Source: Brachypterus glaber
Taxonomy: Eukaryota > Arthropoda > Insecta > Coleoptera > Kateretidae
NCBI GenBank assembly: GCA_958510825.1
Contig: OY294048.1
Span: 16,261,589 to 16,325,588, forward strand
Direction of reading: 5' to 3'
DNA: 64,000 nucleotides
The translations under genes and the position numbers were made by a program. How positions within the stretch are numbered: the first letter of the stretch is position 1; each line of letters begins with the position of its first letter. Under the pieces are notes generated by a model. It searched no databases. It was not told the DNA's origin and saw only the letters and a program-made list of their open reading frames with translations. Below, in pieces: positions 10,462 through 20,996 of the stretch.

Positions 10462-11329
10462 ATAAAAACTTTTCACAAAAAAAAATGAACCGACTTCTAT
10501 GTGTTGGTGCCAATTTCACCATTCCCTAAATTAATTACTAACAATTATTTTTTTATTATTTTATTATTGTTTGCTGTGAAATTGGCACCGACTTAAGTAT
10601 CTTTTATTTTTTACTTTTTAGAGACATAGAAGTCGCTTCAGTTTTTTTTGCTAAAAGTTTTTATTTATTACTTTTTAGAGACACAGAACTTGTAGATCTG
10701 TAAGCTAAATTATAGTTGTCCTTCCATCTCGGAAAGCTGCTGACGTCACAACGCACTATTAGTGCGTTGTTTGGTTATCATCTTAAAGATAAATTTCTAA
10801 AAAATATATTTAGTAGTATTTTTATTTCAGCGACGAAATACTAAATAAAATCTTTGTAAAACTTTAAGCTTTAAGTAATAATCAAATAACGCCTTATTGT
10901 ATAATCACAAAATCTATAATTTTCTCTTGGTATTTTAATATTGCAGGTCCACAGAATCAAGTTTAGCGGCATTTAAAAGATTTTTATCCTGCCGTAATAT
11001 TTGAGTGACCCCTTAATCAAGTTATCCGACTTATCCGAGTTGTCCGATCATTTTATAAAAATTTGGTTGGTATTAGAACCAAATTAAGCCGGTTTTAAGT
11101 GAAATTGCTTTAAAACGATTATATTTATCTTGATTATCCTGCGTACCGGCTTACCCGGCATTATCCTAGCGTCAAATTAAAACGGGATCACTCATGAGAG
11201 TGTCCTCTTTAAGTAGCAAAAGGTTTCATTAAATTACGTTCATCCGTTCCAAAGTTATGCGGGAACAAACATAAAAAAACAGACACACGGCGAATTGATA
11301 CCCTCCTCCTTTTTGGAAGTCGGATAAAA
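10462..11329 (-). mobile_element. Family E element, copy 1
   Basis: Inverted relative to 14790-15700. On the minus strand it opens CCGACTTCCAAAAAGGAGGA and ends in a large hairpin (GAAATTGGCACCGACTTAAG ... TTTTAGAGACATAGAAGTCG). One arm of the terminal hairpin lacks about 40 bp kept in the other copy. No reading frame. Similar opening sequences are, as far as I recall, common in insect repeats, but I could not check. Confidence 0.8.
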
Positions 11330-11571
11330 ATAAGTGAAATCTCATTAACTGTAAAGAATCTTTCCGGTACAGATAACCTTTAATTTAATTACCGGCCATC
11401 GGTAACAGAATTTTACATGAAATTGTAAAAATAAAGTTATACATTAAAATTACATTTTTGCTTTAACTTTAGTCTTTAAAACTAAAAAATTTCTAAATTT
11501 CATTTTTAATTTAAAACTAATATTGTTATTATATTATTCACAGCGCCTGCGCTAGAATAATATTAGATATA

Positions 11572-12223
11572 AAGGATTTCCAGTAAATCTGAAAAATTTT
11601 CTTATAAAGATATGTCTAAAAATGCGTCGTAAGGGAGCTAAGCCCATTTTAAAGTGGCTAAAAAAATCGGTTTTTATTTAATAACTCAGGAACGCTTTGA
11701 GTTACAGCAAAACGGTTTTGAATGTAAACTAACCTTAATAAGGCCCATCTTCGTATGCTATCTTCATGTACTTATTTTAAACAGGGGTGTGCGAAACTGG
11801 GGGGCCTTATTAGTTTTTTGTCTTAAACTTTTTTCTGTGTAACTTTTCTGTAACTTCATTTTTGGAATATGATTCCTTAGATCAAAATACGTAAAAAAGG
11901 TATTGTTCTAATACTGTAGGATTAGCCGTTTTCGAGAAAAATTAATTTGAAGGTGACATTTCAAGGTTCGAGAACGAAAAATTAAGTAAGTACTAAAATG
12001 TTGAAGATGGTCCTTATTAATATTAGTTCACGTGCAAAACCTCGTTACTATAACTCAAAGCGCTCCTGAGTTATTAAATAAAAACCGATTTTTTTAGCCA
12101 CTTTCGAAGGGGCTTAGCTCCCTTTCTAGGAATTTCTAGATATATGTTTATAGAAACTTTTTTCATATTTTCTTATGTAGAATCACTCCTTAAAATTAAT
12201 GACATCATTTACTGGACATCCTG
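11572..12223 (+). mobile_element. Family C foldback MITE, copy 1
   Basis: Ends AAGGATTTCCAGTAAA and TTTACTGGACATCCTG are inverted repeats, flanked by TA on both sides (11570-11571, 12224-12225). The arms pair over a long distance (GGGAGCTAAGCCCATTTTAA with GGGGCTTAGCTCCC; AAAAATCGGTTTTTATTTAA with TTAAATAAAAACCGATTTTT). The middle (TATGATTCCTTAGATCAAAA, TAGCCGTTTTCGAGAAAAAT) recurs at 30200-30300 and, inverted, at 63240-63330. Mariner-type TA duplication is inferred. Confidence 0.85.
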
Positions 12224-12291
12224 TATAGTAGAATATTAGGTAGTTTTAAACTTTCAAAAATCGTCCTAGACAAAAAATTCTTTGATACAAA

Positions 12292-13088
12292 GAGCTTAGC
12301 AGGGTAAGCAGGTAAAAAGTGTCCCAGCCCGATTTGAGCTGAGTATTTGTGCAAAAGTTAGCTCCCATAGAGGTCAGTTAATTACCAGATTTTCAGCCCG
12401 CAACGACCCCCAGGGGGGTCAGAATTAATTTTTTTAGTTCGACATGAATCATTTTTTTCTCCGGTCCTGCTGATCCGATTGACTTCAAATTTGGAACACA
12501 TAATAAGGACTATAGGGATAGTCTACAAAAAAAATATTGTCGATTTGCGATTATTCTAACCTATAAAAAAAATCACTTGTATTTTTTGAACGGCCAAAAA
12601 GGCCCATTTTTGGCTGAACACACCCGCCATTTTTTTTTATGTTATGTATTCGTATTCGATCTAAAACATATCAAAAATTTAATTTTTTTCATGTGGTAGA
12701 ACAGTGTCAAAAAAAATAAAACTGCATCAGGTACGCATTTGTAGTAGTATAGAATTAAGAATATTATTTGGAATAATCGAATTTTTATTTAATATAAATA
12801 GGTCCAAAAATAAATATTGAAAATAAATAACAAAAAATTTTTATTCTGAGAAACCAAGCAAAATTACAATCATAGTCAATTGACTATCATAAAAATTAAA
12901 GTGTAAAGTATATGCAGGGTGAAAAAAATGATTCATGTCGAACTAAAAAAATTAATTCTGACCCCCCTGGGGGTCGTTGGGGGCTGAAAATCTGGGAATT
13001 AACTGACCTCTATGGGAGCTAACTTTTGCACAAATACTCAGCTCAAATCGGGCTGGGGCACTTTTTACCTGCTTACCCTGCTAAGCTC
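12292..13088. mobile_element. Foldback element with 168 bp terminal inverted repeats and no target duplication
   Basis: GAGCTTAGCAGGGTAAGCAG at the left and its complement at the right open near-identical arms of about 168 bp (12292-12459, 12921-13088). Comparison with the uninterrupted A copy (TTTGATATAAATTTGTTTCA) shows the insertion lies exactly between AAA and TTT with no duplicated target bases. The interior is ~460 bp of AT-rich noncoding sequence. Insertion between A and T without duplication is known for Helitrons, but long terminal inverted repeats are not typical of them. Confidence 0.85.
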
Positions 13089-13575
13089 TTTGTTTCATGA
13101 AAAAAAAGCAACTTTTTTTTGAAAGGTCCGTCCGTCCGTCTGTATGTCTGTCCGATGTCACGATTTTTGTGAAAATTCCGATTAACGTAACTTTTTCAGC
13201 AAAAATTACTTTTACTATAAAGATCAATTCTACCAATTTTGAAAGTAATCTCCCCAACAATAATTAAGTTATGGGGGGTTAAACTTTTTTAAATAATAAA
13301 AAAAGCTATAATTAAAAAAAAAATCAAATTTTCCCTTTTTTGCAAAACGAAAATAAAGAAAAAACAATTTTTGAATTTTTTTTTATTTTTTTTTTGTTTT
13401 TCAAAAAAAGATTCTATTTAAAAATATATATATATATTTTTTTTGAAAAAAAAAATTTTTTTTGCAAGAAGGAAATAAAAAAAAATAAAAAAGTTTTTTT
13501 TTCAAGTACCTGTTTGGGAAAATCCAATATATACTGTGAATAATATACACTATAATGGAATGCTTGTTTTACAAC

Positions 13576-14154
13576 AACAAATCCGCCGATAAATAACTAT
13601 TTCGGTTGTAACATATCTAAAAAATAGCCTGTAAAAAGATCTGTTATTAAATAAAATTATAATTTTTTTAGTTTTAATTAAATAGCCCTTATTTTACCCA
13701 TGTAAATTACATTAGTTAACGCCCATTATCCTTCACTTTAAAAGTTTTTCAGACATTCCATGTTCAAATATTTTCTAATTCTAGCTTCATAATTTGTCAA
13801 ACAAAATTTAATATTCAACGTTTATTAAAAGAGCATCTTGACAGATTGTAAACACCAGTGCCCACTGCAAGAATTTGATAAATAGTCTTCTTAAATATTA
13901 AAAAAACCGTCAAGATAACTAATGCTTCGAACTCCATAGTATACTCTTCACAATGGACATAAATTGATCGTTTGGACTTTTTCTTTATTTTAATCCTGCA
14001 TTAAAAAGTGACATATGTAACTTTTTTGTTTATTACTTTTTTGAATATCTCTTTTATAATCAAATTAATTTCCCTTCCAATTTTTCCTTCTATTTTTTAA
14101 CAACATATACTCCCTAAGATAAAAATTTCAATTTTAAAGGGATTTGTTTTTAAA
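13576..14154. other. Unassigned AT-rich stretch
   Basis: No repeat shared with the rest of the window, no inverted repeat and no open frame worth naming. Confidence 0.45.
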
Positions 14155-14610
14155 CAATAATAGGTACAGCTACGCAAAAAAAGAAGGTCCGGAATTTTTT
14201 CGTAGACCATTGTATTCCTATGTATTTGGAGGCGCTGAATCCGAATTCGTGGTCAAAATATCTCCTTAGCCGATTAGTTTTGGACGGACGCCTCAAAATA
14301 CATAGGAACACAATGGACTCCAAAAAAATTCTTGTCCTTTTTTGTGTGTAGCCACAAAAAAGAACAAGATTTTTTTTTTTTGAAACCATTATATCCCTGA
14401 GGTATCCCGTAAAGTTTAGGACACAACCTCAAAAAACGCAAATTTTATATTCGAAAATAAAGTTTTTTGAGGTTTGAGGTTATCTCCAAAACTAATCGGA
14501 TGAGGTGCTGTTTCGACGTCAAATTTGGGTTCAGCGCCTCAAAGTACATAGGAATACAATGATCTCCGAAAAAGATCCGGATCATTTTTTTTTGTGTGAA
14601 TGTGTAATAT
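14155..14610. repeat. Inverted-repeat cluster with three copies of a CATAGGAAYACAATG word
   Basis: CCATTGTATTCCTATGTATT followed by GGAGGCGCTGAATCC at 14207-14242 is inverted at 14286-14315 and again at 14522-14561. The ends GGTCCGGAATTTTTT and AAAGATCCGGATC also pair. The frame at 14150-14389 on the minus strand arises from this repeat and is unlikely to be a gene. Followed at 14685-14785 by a purine-rich GGAAAGG/AAAAACGA patch. Confidence 0.65.
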
Positions 14611-14789
14611 AAACTCCATTTTTCCTGAAATTATCTTATCCATCAGACAATGTGTCCTTGAATTATGGAGAATAAAATTTGGGACACACGAACGCATGGA
14701 AAGGACAGAAACGAGGCAAAAACGACGGAAAGGATGGAAAGGTCAAAAAACAAGAAAAAGATGGACAGGACGAAAAAACGGATAAATTT

Positions 14790-15700
14790 TTAACCGACTT
14801 CCAAAAAGGAGGAGGTTATTAATTCGACCGCTCCACGTGTGACTTTGTTTTTATGTTTATTTCCACAAAACTTTGGAACGAATGAACGGAATGTGATGAA
14901 ACTTTTTGCAATTTAAAGAGGGCATTCATGAGGTGGTCCCGTTTCAATTTGATGCTCCGATAATGCCGGATAATTAAGATAAATCTAATAATTTTAAGGC
15001 AATTTTAAGGCAATTTTACTTAAAAAGGGCTTAATTTGGTTCTAATATTCACCAAATTTTCAGAGAAATATCGGATAACTCCATTAAGCCGGATAACTTG
15101 ATTAAGGGGTCACTCAAATATAACCGCAGACTAAAAATCTTTTAAATGCCGCTAAACTTGATTCTCTGGACCTGTAATATTAAAATTTGTGATTTTACCA
15201 TAAGGCGTTATTTGATTATTACTTCACGCTTTAAATTTAACAAAGATTTTCTTTAGTATTTCGTTTAAAATATGTTGGTTGGAGTCTTGGGCGCTGAAAT
15301 AGAAATATTACTTTTATTTTTTAGAAATTTATCTTTAAGATCATGACGTCACAAGGCACTAACAGTGCGTTGTGACGACAGCAGCTTACCGAGATGGAAG
15401 GACAACTATAATTTAGCTTAGATGACGTTACAAATCTACAACTCCTGTGTCTCTAAAAAGTAAAAAATTAAAAGTTTTCGCAAAAAAATGAACCGACTTC
15501 TATGTCTCTAAAAAGTAAAAAATAAAAAATACTCAAGTCGGTGCCAATTTTACAGCAATAGTAGAATAATGAAAAAATAATTGTTAGTAATTTATTTAGG
15601 TAATGGTGAAATTGGCACCGACTTAAGTATTTTTTTATTTTTTACTTTTTAGAGACATAGAAGTCGGTTCATTTTTTTTGCGAAAAGTTTTTATTTTTTA
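14790..15700 (+). mobile_element. Family E element, copy 2
   Basis: Starts AACCGACTTCCAAAAAGGAG and ends in a hairpin with ~90 bp arms (15475-15700): GAACCGACTTCTATGTCTCT, AAGTCGGTGCCAATTT and their complements around a short AATAATTGTTAG loop. It is collinear with 10462-11329 in opposite orientation, including TGACGTCA-containing and AAGTTATCCGA-type blocks. The two copies bracket a ~3.5 kb segment holding the interrupted A repeat, so they could mediate inversion. Confidence 0.82.
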
Positions 15701-15994
15701 GTATTTAGTAAAAAAAATTGTTCTGGTACGTAGTGCCGTGAAGAGTTTAAAAATCAATTAACACAAGAACCGCCGCTGTTCGGGTGGCGGTAAGGGGTTT
15801 AAACCCTCAGAAATTCGTCTACAGCTGTCAATTATACATCGTATCGTGTCACACCGCTCTGACTGATGTGAAATATGCAGTGTTCATTTGAATAGCATTT
15901 CGAATATTAAGGACAATTCTCGTTTCTCGGTTCAAAGATTAAAACACAAGTAAAATAATCATTTGTAGTGCTGGAAACAAAAGTTTTTTTTTTA

Positions 15995-16160
15995 ATCCAA
16001 AAGTTTTAAAAATTAGTAGTTTTAAAATCACGTACTTTAATATTTAAGGACGGACATGGAAATTTCATGATGAAATTTTCTTGATGAAATATTGTGTGTT
16101 TTAAACAAAAATTAAAGTACAATTGTATAGGATAATAACTTTCGATTTCCTAAGCATTTT
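15995..16160 (-). repeat. Repeat J, copy 2
   Basis: The reverse complement shares AATCGAAAGTTATTATCCTA, AATTGTACTTTAATTTTT, CCATGTCCGTCCTTA and TTAAAGTACGTGA with 2034-2150, in the same order, and has an extra CATGATGAAATTTTC palindromic patch in the middle. Confidence 0.72.
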
Positions 16161-16213
16161 TAGCTGATTATTCAATTTACTTTTTACTGTGTTATTTATA
16201 TTTATAATTATAA

Positions 16214-16272
16214 CCTCACTGGCGCCAATTGCCCTTTTTAGTTAATTAATAATTGAAATTTGGCGAAGGCGT
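16214..16272 (+). mobile_element. SINE fragment
   Basis: Only the junction and body start survive: TCACTGGCGCCAATTGCC, TTTAGTTAATTAATAATTGA, AATTTGGCGAAGGCG. These match the segment just after the B box of the SINE at 5569-5838. Both the tRNA head and the 3' half are missing. Confidence 0.7.
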
Positions 16273-16315
16273 ATGTAGTGATGTCGAATTCTTCACTAAT
16301 TTAGTGATGTGGTAT

Positions 16316-16800
16316 ATAATTCGGTTATAGCCGAGCAGTTAATTATAACTTTTATGATAACTTACTCAGTTAGGTTGGCCATACAATCTTCTATCATATT
16401 TAAAGTATACCCGAGCGGAGAATATACTTATCACTTTATTCGGGAGCGGGTATTCTAGGAGGCGGCGCTTTGGAAACAGATTAAAACATTTTCTTCTTAA
16501 CTTAAGAATAATATATTAAATAAATGTGACTAAATTCTTCAATAACATGAAAGATCAATTCTTACTTCTAAGTCCTACTTCTATGCAAAGCCCTTAAATT
16601 CTAATTTCCATTATATATTAGTTTTCCATTAAATACTTCTAAATTAAAACATTCTATGTTTGAAATCCCAACTATTCGCAATCATTTTCAAATCCCAATT
16701 TATTTTCCACATTTTTCTTAGTGTATATTAAAACTGGTTCGCATAAGTCATTTAAATTATTTTACAAAATATTTTTCAAAGTTAATTAATATTCGTCAAA
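16316..16800 (+). repeat. Dispersed repeat F, copy 1
   Basis: About 485 bp, direct copy of 46668-47160. Shared blocks include CTCAGTTAGGTTGGCCAT, TTTAAAGTATACCCGAG, CGGGAGCGGGTATTCTAG, TATATTAGTTTTCCATTAAA and TTATTTTCCACATTTTTCTT. Neither copy has inverted ends or a reading frame. A solo LTR is possible, but I see no flanking duplication that would prove it. Confidence 0.7.
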
Positions 16801-17862
16801 ATTTCTATCAGTGTTCATACTATCAATATTTATAAGTGTCCAAAAATTTTTTTTTTTGTCTGATATTACGAGTCTCAAAATTTCCAAACATAAAATTTAA
16901 GCTATTCATCATCAGTTTTAAGACTGCTTTGAGGCAGCTCTCCATCCAACCTTATTCTTAGCCAGTTCTTTAATTTCCTTAAAATTTATCACCCTACACC
17001 CTTTATTATTTTAAATAATAATAATAATAATAATGACTATATTGCCCAACACTTAACACTAATTACAAGACACAAAATAAAAGTATATAACATAACTGGC
17101 TATAGACCAATATATAGAAATAATTAATTATTTTTATCATACAAAATTTTTTTGAGTCTAGAAAAATTAATATCAACATTGTCAATACAGCATAATATTA
17201 GTTTTTGCAAAGTTGGTCTTAAATGTATTAATTTGCCTATTTCCTCTTGGTATTTGGTATTTTAAAGCCGAATCTGGTCTGGTTTTCGAAAAAAACATCA
17301 TCAAAATTACTAAAAATGCAAGTTTTGGTGTTTTTGAGCTCATTTTCCTGGAAAATTTGACGTCATTTTACGTACAATTATTTGTTGCCTCTTTTTGAAA
17401 GACTCTTTCACAAAAGTAATTTGCTAATAAATTATGTTCTTATCCAAAATCCTCGGTTTTAATTTAACTTCAAATAATCTTAGACATTAAAAAAAGATTC
17501 TTTTAACTCTCGCTTACAGCAGTTCGTAAAAATAAAAATTATATTTAAAAGTAATTCGAAGAAAACGCAAAAGAGGTCTATTAGCTTAAGCAAGTATTAA
17601 AATTTTAATAAAAAAAGCTTTACGAAAAGAAATGGAATCTCGTAACATTGAGAGGAGAAAAAAGTGTTTGGGGTGCGGGACAATCGAGCTTTTTTTTTAA
17701 TTTACAAGGAACCAAGTAAAATAGTAATTTACATATTTACATTTAAAATAGTAATAGTAATCGGTATAAAGTTTTTTAGCAACATGCGTTATGTTATGGA
17801 AGTTTATTACTGTAAATAACTTAAAAGCTGCAGATTTTGAGCTCTTTGCATTGTCATAAGTA
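16801..17862. other. Unassigned; possible degraded LINE tail near 16920-17035
   Basis: 16920-17010 (GGCAGCTCTCCATCCAACC, AGCCAGTTCTTTAATTTCC) followed by (AAT)n at 17014-17034 resembles the A/T-microsatellite-ended 3' tails of insect non-LTR retrotransposons. This is by appearance only; there is no reverse transcriptase remnant to confirm it. The rest shows nothing. Confidence 0.3.
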
Positions 17863-18836
17863 CACTGATAGAATAATAGCCTTATTAATACAACAACATA
17901 GTGTTATACAGAGCTGTCCAAAAGTCACCCCCCCCCCTCTTAACTTTTGAACCAGTTGAGATATCGACTTCAAATTTGGAACTTTTAAATAAGACAACTT
18001 AAACTATCTTTTAGCATATATTTAATACTTTCAGCTTTTAAAATGTGGGCAGGGGGGCATGGGGGCAGATTTTTTTAAATGGAAAGGGGGTTCGTGTAAT
18101 ACATCATTTTAAAGCTTATAAAATTCTCCATTTAACTCCATATTTTTAAATTTAAAAAAAAATTGTTTGGGTTTAGAATGGGGTTGAAAATGGGTATTAA
18201 TGTCAAAATTCCTCTAAAAAAAAACAAATAATTTTTTAAAAATGCCTAATTTCATCATAAAAAAATGTTAATTATACTTTTAAACTAATTTTAGTTGACA
18301 TAAATAAAAATTTATAAAAAAAAACTTAAAAAATCGAATGTTTTAGAACAAAAAATTGAAAAATCAAAACCTTAAAAAACATTTTTAAAACATTTTAAAA
18401 TTTTAGTTTAAATAGAGAATTTTATAAGCTTTAAAATTATGTATCACACGACCCCCTTTCCATTTAAAAAATGTCCCCCATGCCCCCCTGCCCACATTTT
18501 AAGAGCTGAAAATATCAAATATATGCTAAAAAATAGTCTAAGTTGTCTTATTTAAGAGATCTAAATTTGAAGTCGATATCTCAACTGATTCAAAAGTTAA
18601 AGGGGGGGGAGTGACTTTTGGACCGCACTGTATATGCGCCAACCACAAATTGCACTATATATAATAGTATAGTACTAACTATGGCATAAGATAACATTTG
18701 TTGTTGTATTTATTACAATTTTATGTTGTTTACCTCTTAATTCTACACCTGGCTGTTGTATCGTATAACATATTTATGTTATAACATATTACAAAATATG
18801 GTTTGGGCCTATATTACAACAACATTTCTATCAGTG
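17863..18836. mobile_element. Outer MITE (CACTGATAGAA ends) hosting another MITE
   Basis: Left end CACTGATAGAATAATAGCC at 17863 and right end CTATCAGTG at 18836 are inverted and flanked by TA on both sides (17861-17862, 18837-18838). Subterminal ACAACAACAT and ATGTTGTTGTA words also pair. It is split by the element at 17909-18630; net length without it is about 250 bp, similar to the CACTGATAAAA MITE at 720-965. Confidence 0.82.
17909..18630. mobile_element. Inner foldback MITE, mariner-like ends
   Basis: Ends CAGAGCTGTCCAAAAGTCAC and GTGACTTTTGGACCGCACTG are inverted and flanked by TA. The arms stay complementary for ~230 bp (GGGCAGGGGGGCATGGGGGC with its complement; ATTTAAATGGAAAGGGGG). 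The loop is A/T-rich. CAGTGCGGTCCAAAAGTC-type termini with TA duplication are typical of mariner-derived MITEs, so this class is likely. It inserted into the older CACTGATA MITE. Confidence 0.87.
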
Positions 18837-19112
18837 TATATAATCCAATACAGTCCTCTATAATAGAGAACTCTGTGATCAGTAGTACTGATTCAGTACA
18901 CCATTGAACTACAACAAGACTTATATCCGAATTTTATGCAACTTGTTTGACCTTAGGAACTTTAAACATGGAGTTCAAAGACAGTTAACAGAACATAAAT
19001 AAATAAATAAATAAAATGTACAGAAGTGTTTCGTAAGTTAAGCGATGTAAGCTTTTTCCAAAATATATAGTTGGATGAGGTGCAAAGGACCCATGGTTAT
19101 ACGGGAGATGAA

Positions 19113-19113
<1 letters not shown>

Positions 19114-19143
<30 letters not shown>
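19114..19143 (+). repeat. (AAT)n microsatellite
   Basis: Ten uninterrupted TAA triplets following AGATGAAG, followed by ATTTTATTCGCCAATTAGG. Could be the tail of a retroposed fragment, as A-rich triplet tails are common there. Confidence 0.8.
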
Positions 19144-19145
<2 letters not shown>

Positions 19146-20494
19146 TTTATTCGCCAATTAGGATACACAAGGTACATTTGGTAAGTCATAAAGATTTTTA
19201 CTTTTTAAATAACGTCGAAATGTTAATGACAAAAAAAGGTCATCCACAATTTTCTTTTCGTCGATTTATTTTCCCAACTCCTCAGTGAATTCTTCAGAGT
19301 GGTAGGGGGCGGACTGGCGCCCCCTACTCCCTTATCGATTTTTCTCTGATGGAGTATATCGATTATAAAGTTGCTTACCAATAAATGCACCCAAAGGATA
19401 CATATGAAATTGACGTCATGACACGTTTCTCCAAAAAATGAGTACCAAGTTGGAAAAATTACTTTTTCTAACCATGGGCAGTAACGAGCTCCTTTCTAAC
19501 CTTCTTTGGCATTAGATTTTACCTCATATGATTTTCAATGAGAGCAACAGAACCGAACATTCGTTTAAATGTAATTATTTTAAATGTAATTATTTTCGTA
19601 ATATTTAATGGTTTATATGATTGTTAATAAAAGTTCTAACCTCATAAAAAAATGAGATTTCCAACTCTCGAGATAATAATTTGGCCGACTCTGCGCCTCG
19701 GCCAGGTAGCATTTCTTGAGTTAAAAATGTTTCATTTTCTTATTAGCTTAGAAATATTAGAAATATATTAAAATTATTCTATACTTCCTCACTCTGGCTA
19801 AAAAGCCGTTTTTTATCACCGTTTTATTCCACCCACCAAATTACAATTTAAAAAATCGATGTTTGTAAGCAAGTGTATATAATAATGTCGGGCGAGAATA
19901 AAATTTGCAGCTCGAACAGCTTATGAAGCTGTGAACTCGGTCTGATACAGTCTCTAAAATAAACCGACAGAGTGGCTGCCACATCCCAAAAGGCAGTAAC
20001 CAGTTTTTTTTTGTAAATTTTTGTTTTGAGGGTCCCTTCGAGTAAAATAATAATAGTTATACTTTGACACACAGATCTGTGGCTATGGAAAATATGTAAA
20101 TGTGTACAAGTGAGAGGCCCGTTGCAGGCACCACGCCTTATAACGCTAGAGCCCATGGTACCTCCCCCTTTCGTCGGAGACTTTTTGTGATGTAGAGAAC
20201 TTTACTTGCTGTATTACCCAGTTACTTTAACAATACCACTTACCATACAATGTTTTTTATTTTGCGGCTTAAAAAAAAAAAGAAAAAAAGTCATCACCTC
20301 TAACAAAAAGGTATATTCCCTCTAAAAACAACCAATGATTGCATTTTTCCTACCAAAATAACATAGTTCAGGCCTAAAAAAAACTTCATCACCTCCCAAA
20401 GCCGACCCAACCAAGTACCAATTAGGCGCCCCTCCTTTTCAGCAGCCGGGTGGTTTTCTGGTTCTCCCAACTTTTCCACGGCCCTTTACTGATG
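19144..20494. other. Unassigned; one unsupported minus-strand frame
   Basis: A 102-codon minus-strand frame (19848-20156) has no domain or signal that I recognise. 19295-19330 holds GGGGGCGGACTGGCGCCCCC, an imperfect GC hairpin. 20240-20490 has A-runs and CCTCCC patches. No repeat copies elsewhere in the window. Confidence 0.4.
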
Positions 20495-20710
20495 GAACGA
20501 TATTAAAATCGACCGAAAGATATTTTTTTTTGCAATTTTGGCTTAAGAATGTCATCAAACTTCAAGAAAACGTGAAAAAAGTGGGTGTTCAAAAATGTCT
20601 GTCTGTCTGTCTGCCTGTCTGCCTGTCTGTCGGTCTGTATGTAAACCTTTTTACTTTTTAATGGAATTTCCGATATGAAAAATTTTTTCAATAAAGGAAT
20701 CAGGACCTTT
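20495..20710 (+). repeat. Repeat B, copy 1, with (TGTC)n
   Basis: Shares AAAATCGACCGAAA, AATTTTGGCTTAAGAATGTC, GAAAACGTGAAAAAAGTGGG and a GTCTGTCTGTCTGCCTGTCT microsatellite with the segment inserted, inverted, in the family A copy at 24178-24437. The second copy has lost most of the TGTC run. Confidence 0.7.
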
Positions 20711-20996
20711 AATATTTGCGTCACATCAAATATAGTTATTATTATCGTAGGGCAAGGGGTAAATAGGACAAAAACTATAATTTTTAGGATATCTTACTTA
20801 TTATTTATGGTGGAACAATTTTTGTTTGCATAAATGAAAATGTTTAATTCCCTACATAAACATGTTTTTATTGTAGGACTATTACTTTCCGCGATATAGG
20901 CATTTTAATAAATTTTGATATATTTTTACATTTTTAATTAGATCTCAAATTTTTAAAGTAGTAAAATTAATAGTTAAAATTAATTTCAGTTTATTT
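20711..20996. other. Unassigned AT-rich stretch
   Basis: No recognisable repeat or frame. It would be the downstream side of the putative receptor remnant on the minus strand; no convincing splice donor is visible. Confidence 0.4.

Larger units (their letters stand above)
11530..13575 (+). mobile_element. Family A repeat, copy 2, split by two insertions
   Basis: Head (CACAGCGCCTGCGCTAGAAT) at 11530-11567; ATCGTCCTAGACAAAAAATT at 12228-12291; TTTGTTTCATGAAAAAAAAG onward at 13089-13575, ending near TATAATGGAATGCTTGTTTT. Subtracting the two inserted elements (11572-12223 and 12292-13088) leaves about 590 bp, agreeing with the ~583 bp uninterrupted copy at 3383-3965. The A copy is therefore older than both insertions. 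Confidence 0.85.

Noticed and set aside
16316..16800. Solo LTR
   Set aside because: No TG...CA ends with a flanking 4-6 bp duplication could be fixed, in this copy or in the one at 46668, so it is kept as a generic dispersed repeat.
16920..17035. LINE 3' end
   Set aside because: Resemblance to insect non-LTR tails is by eye only; no reverse-transcriptase remnant or second copy in the window, so it is not called as a feature.
19848..20156. 102-codon minus-strand frame
   Set aside because: Longest ATG frame in the window, but it has no domain, no signal sequence and a low-information composition. A frame of this length is expected by chance in 64 kb read in six frames.
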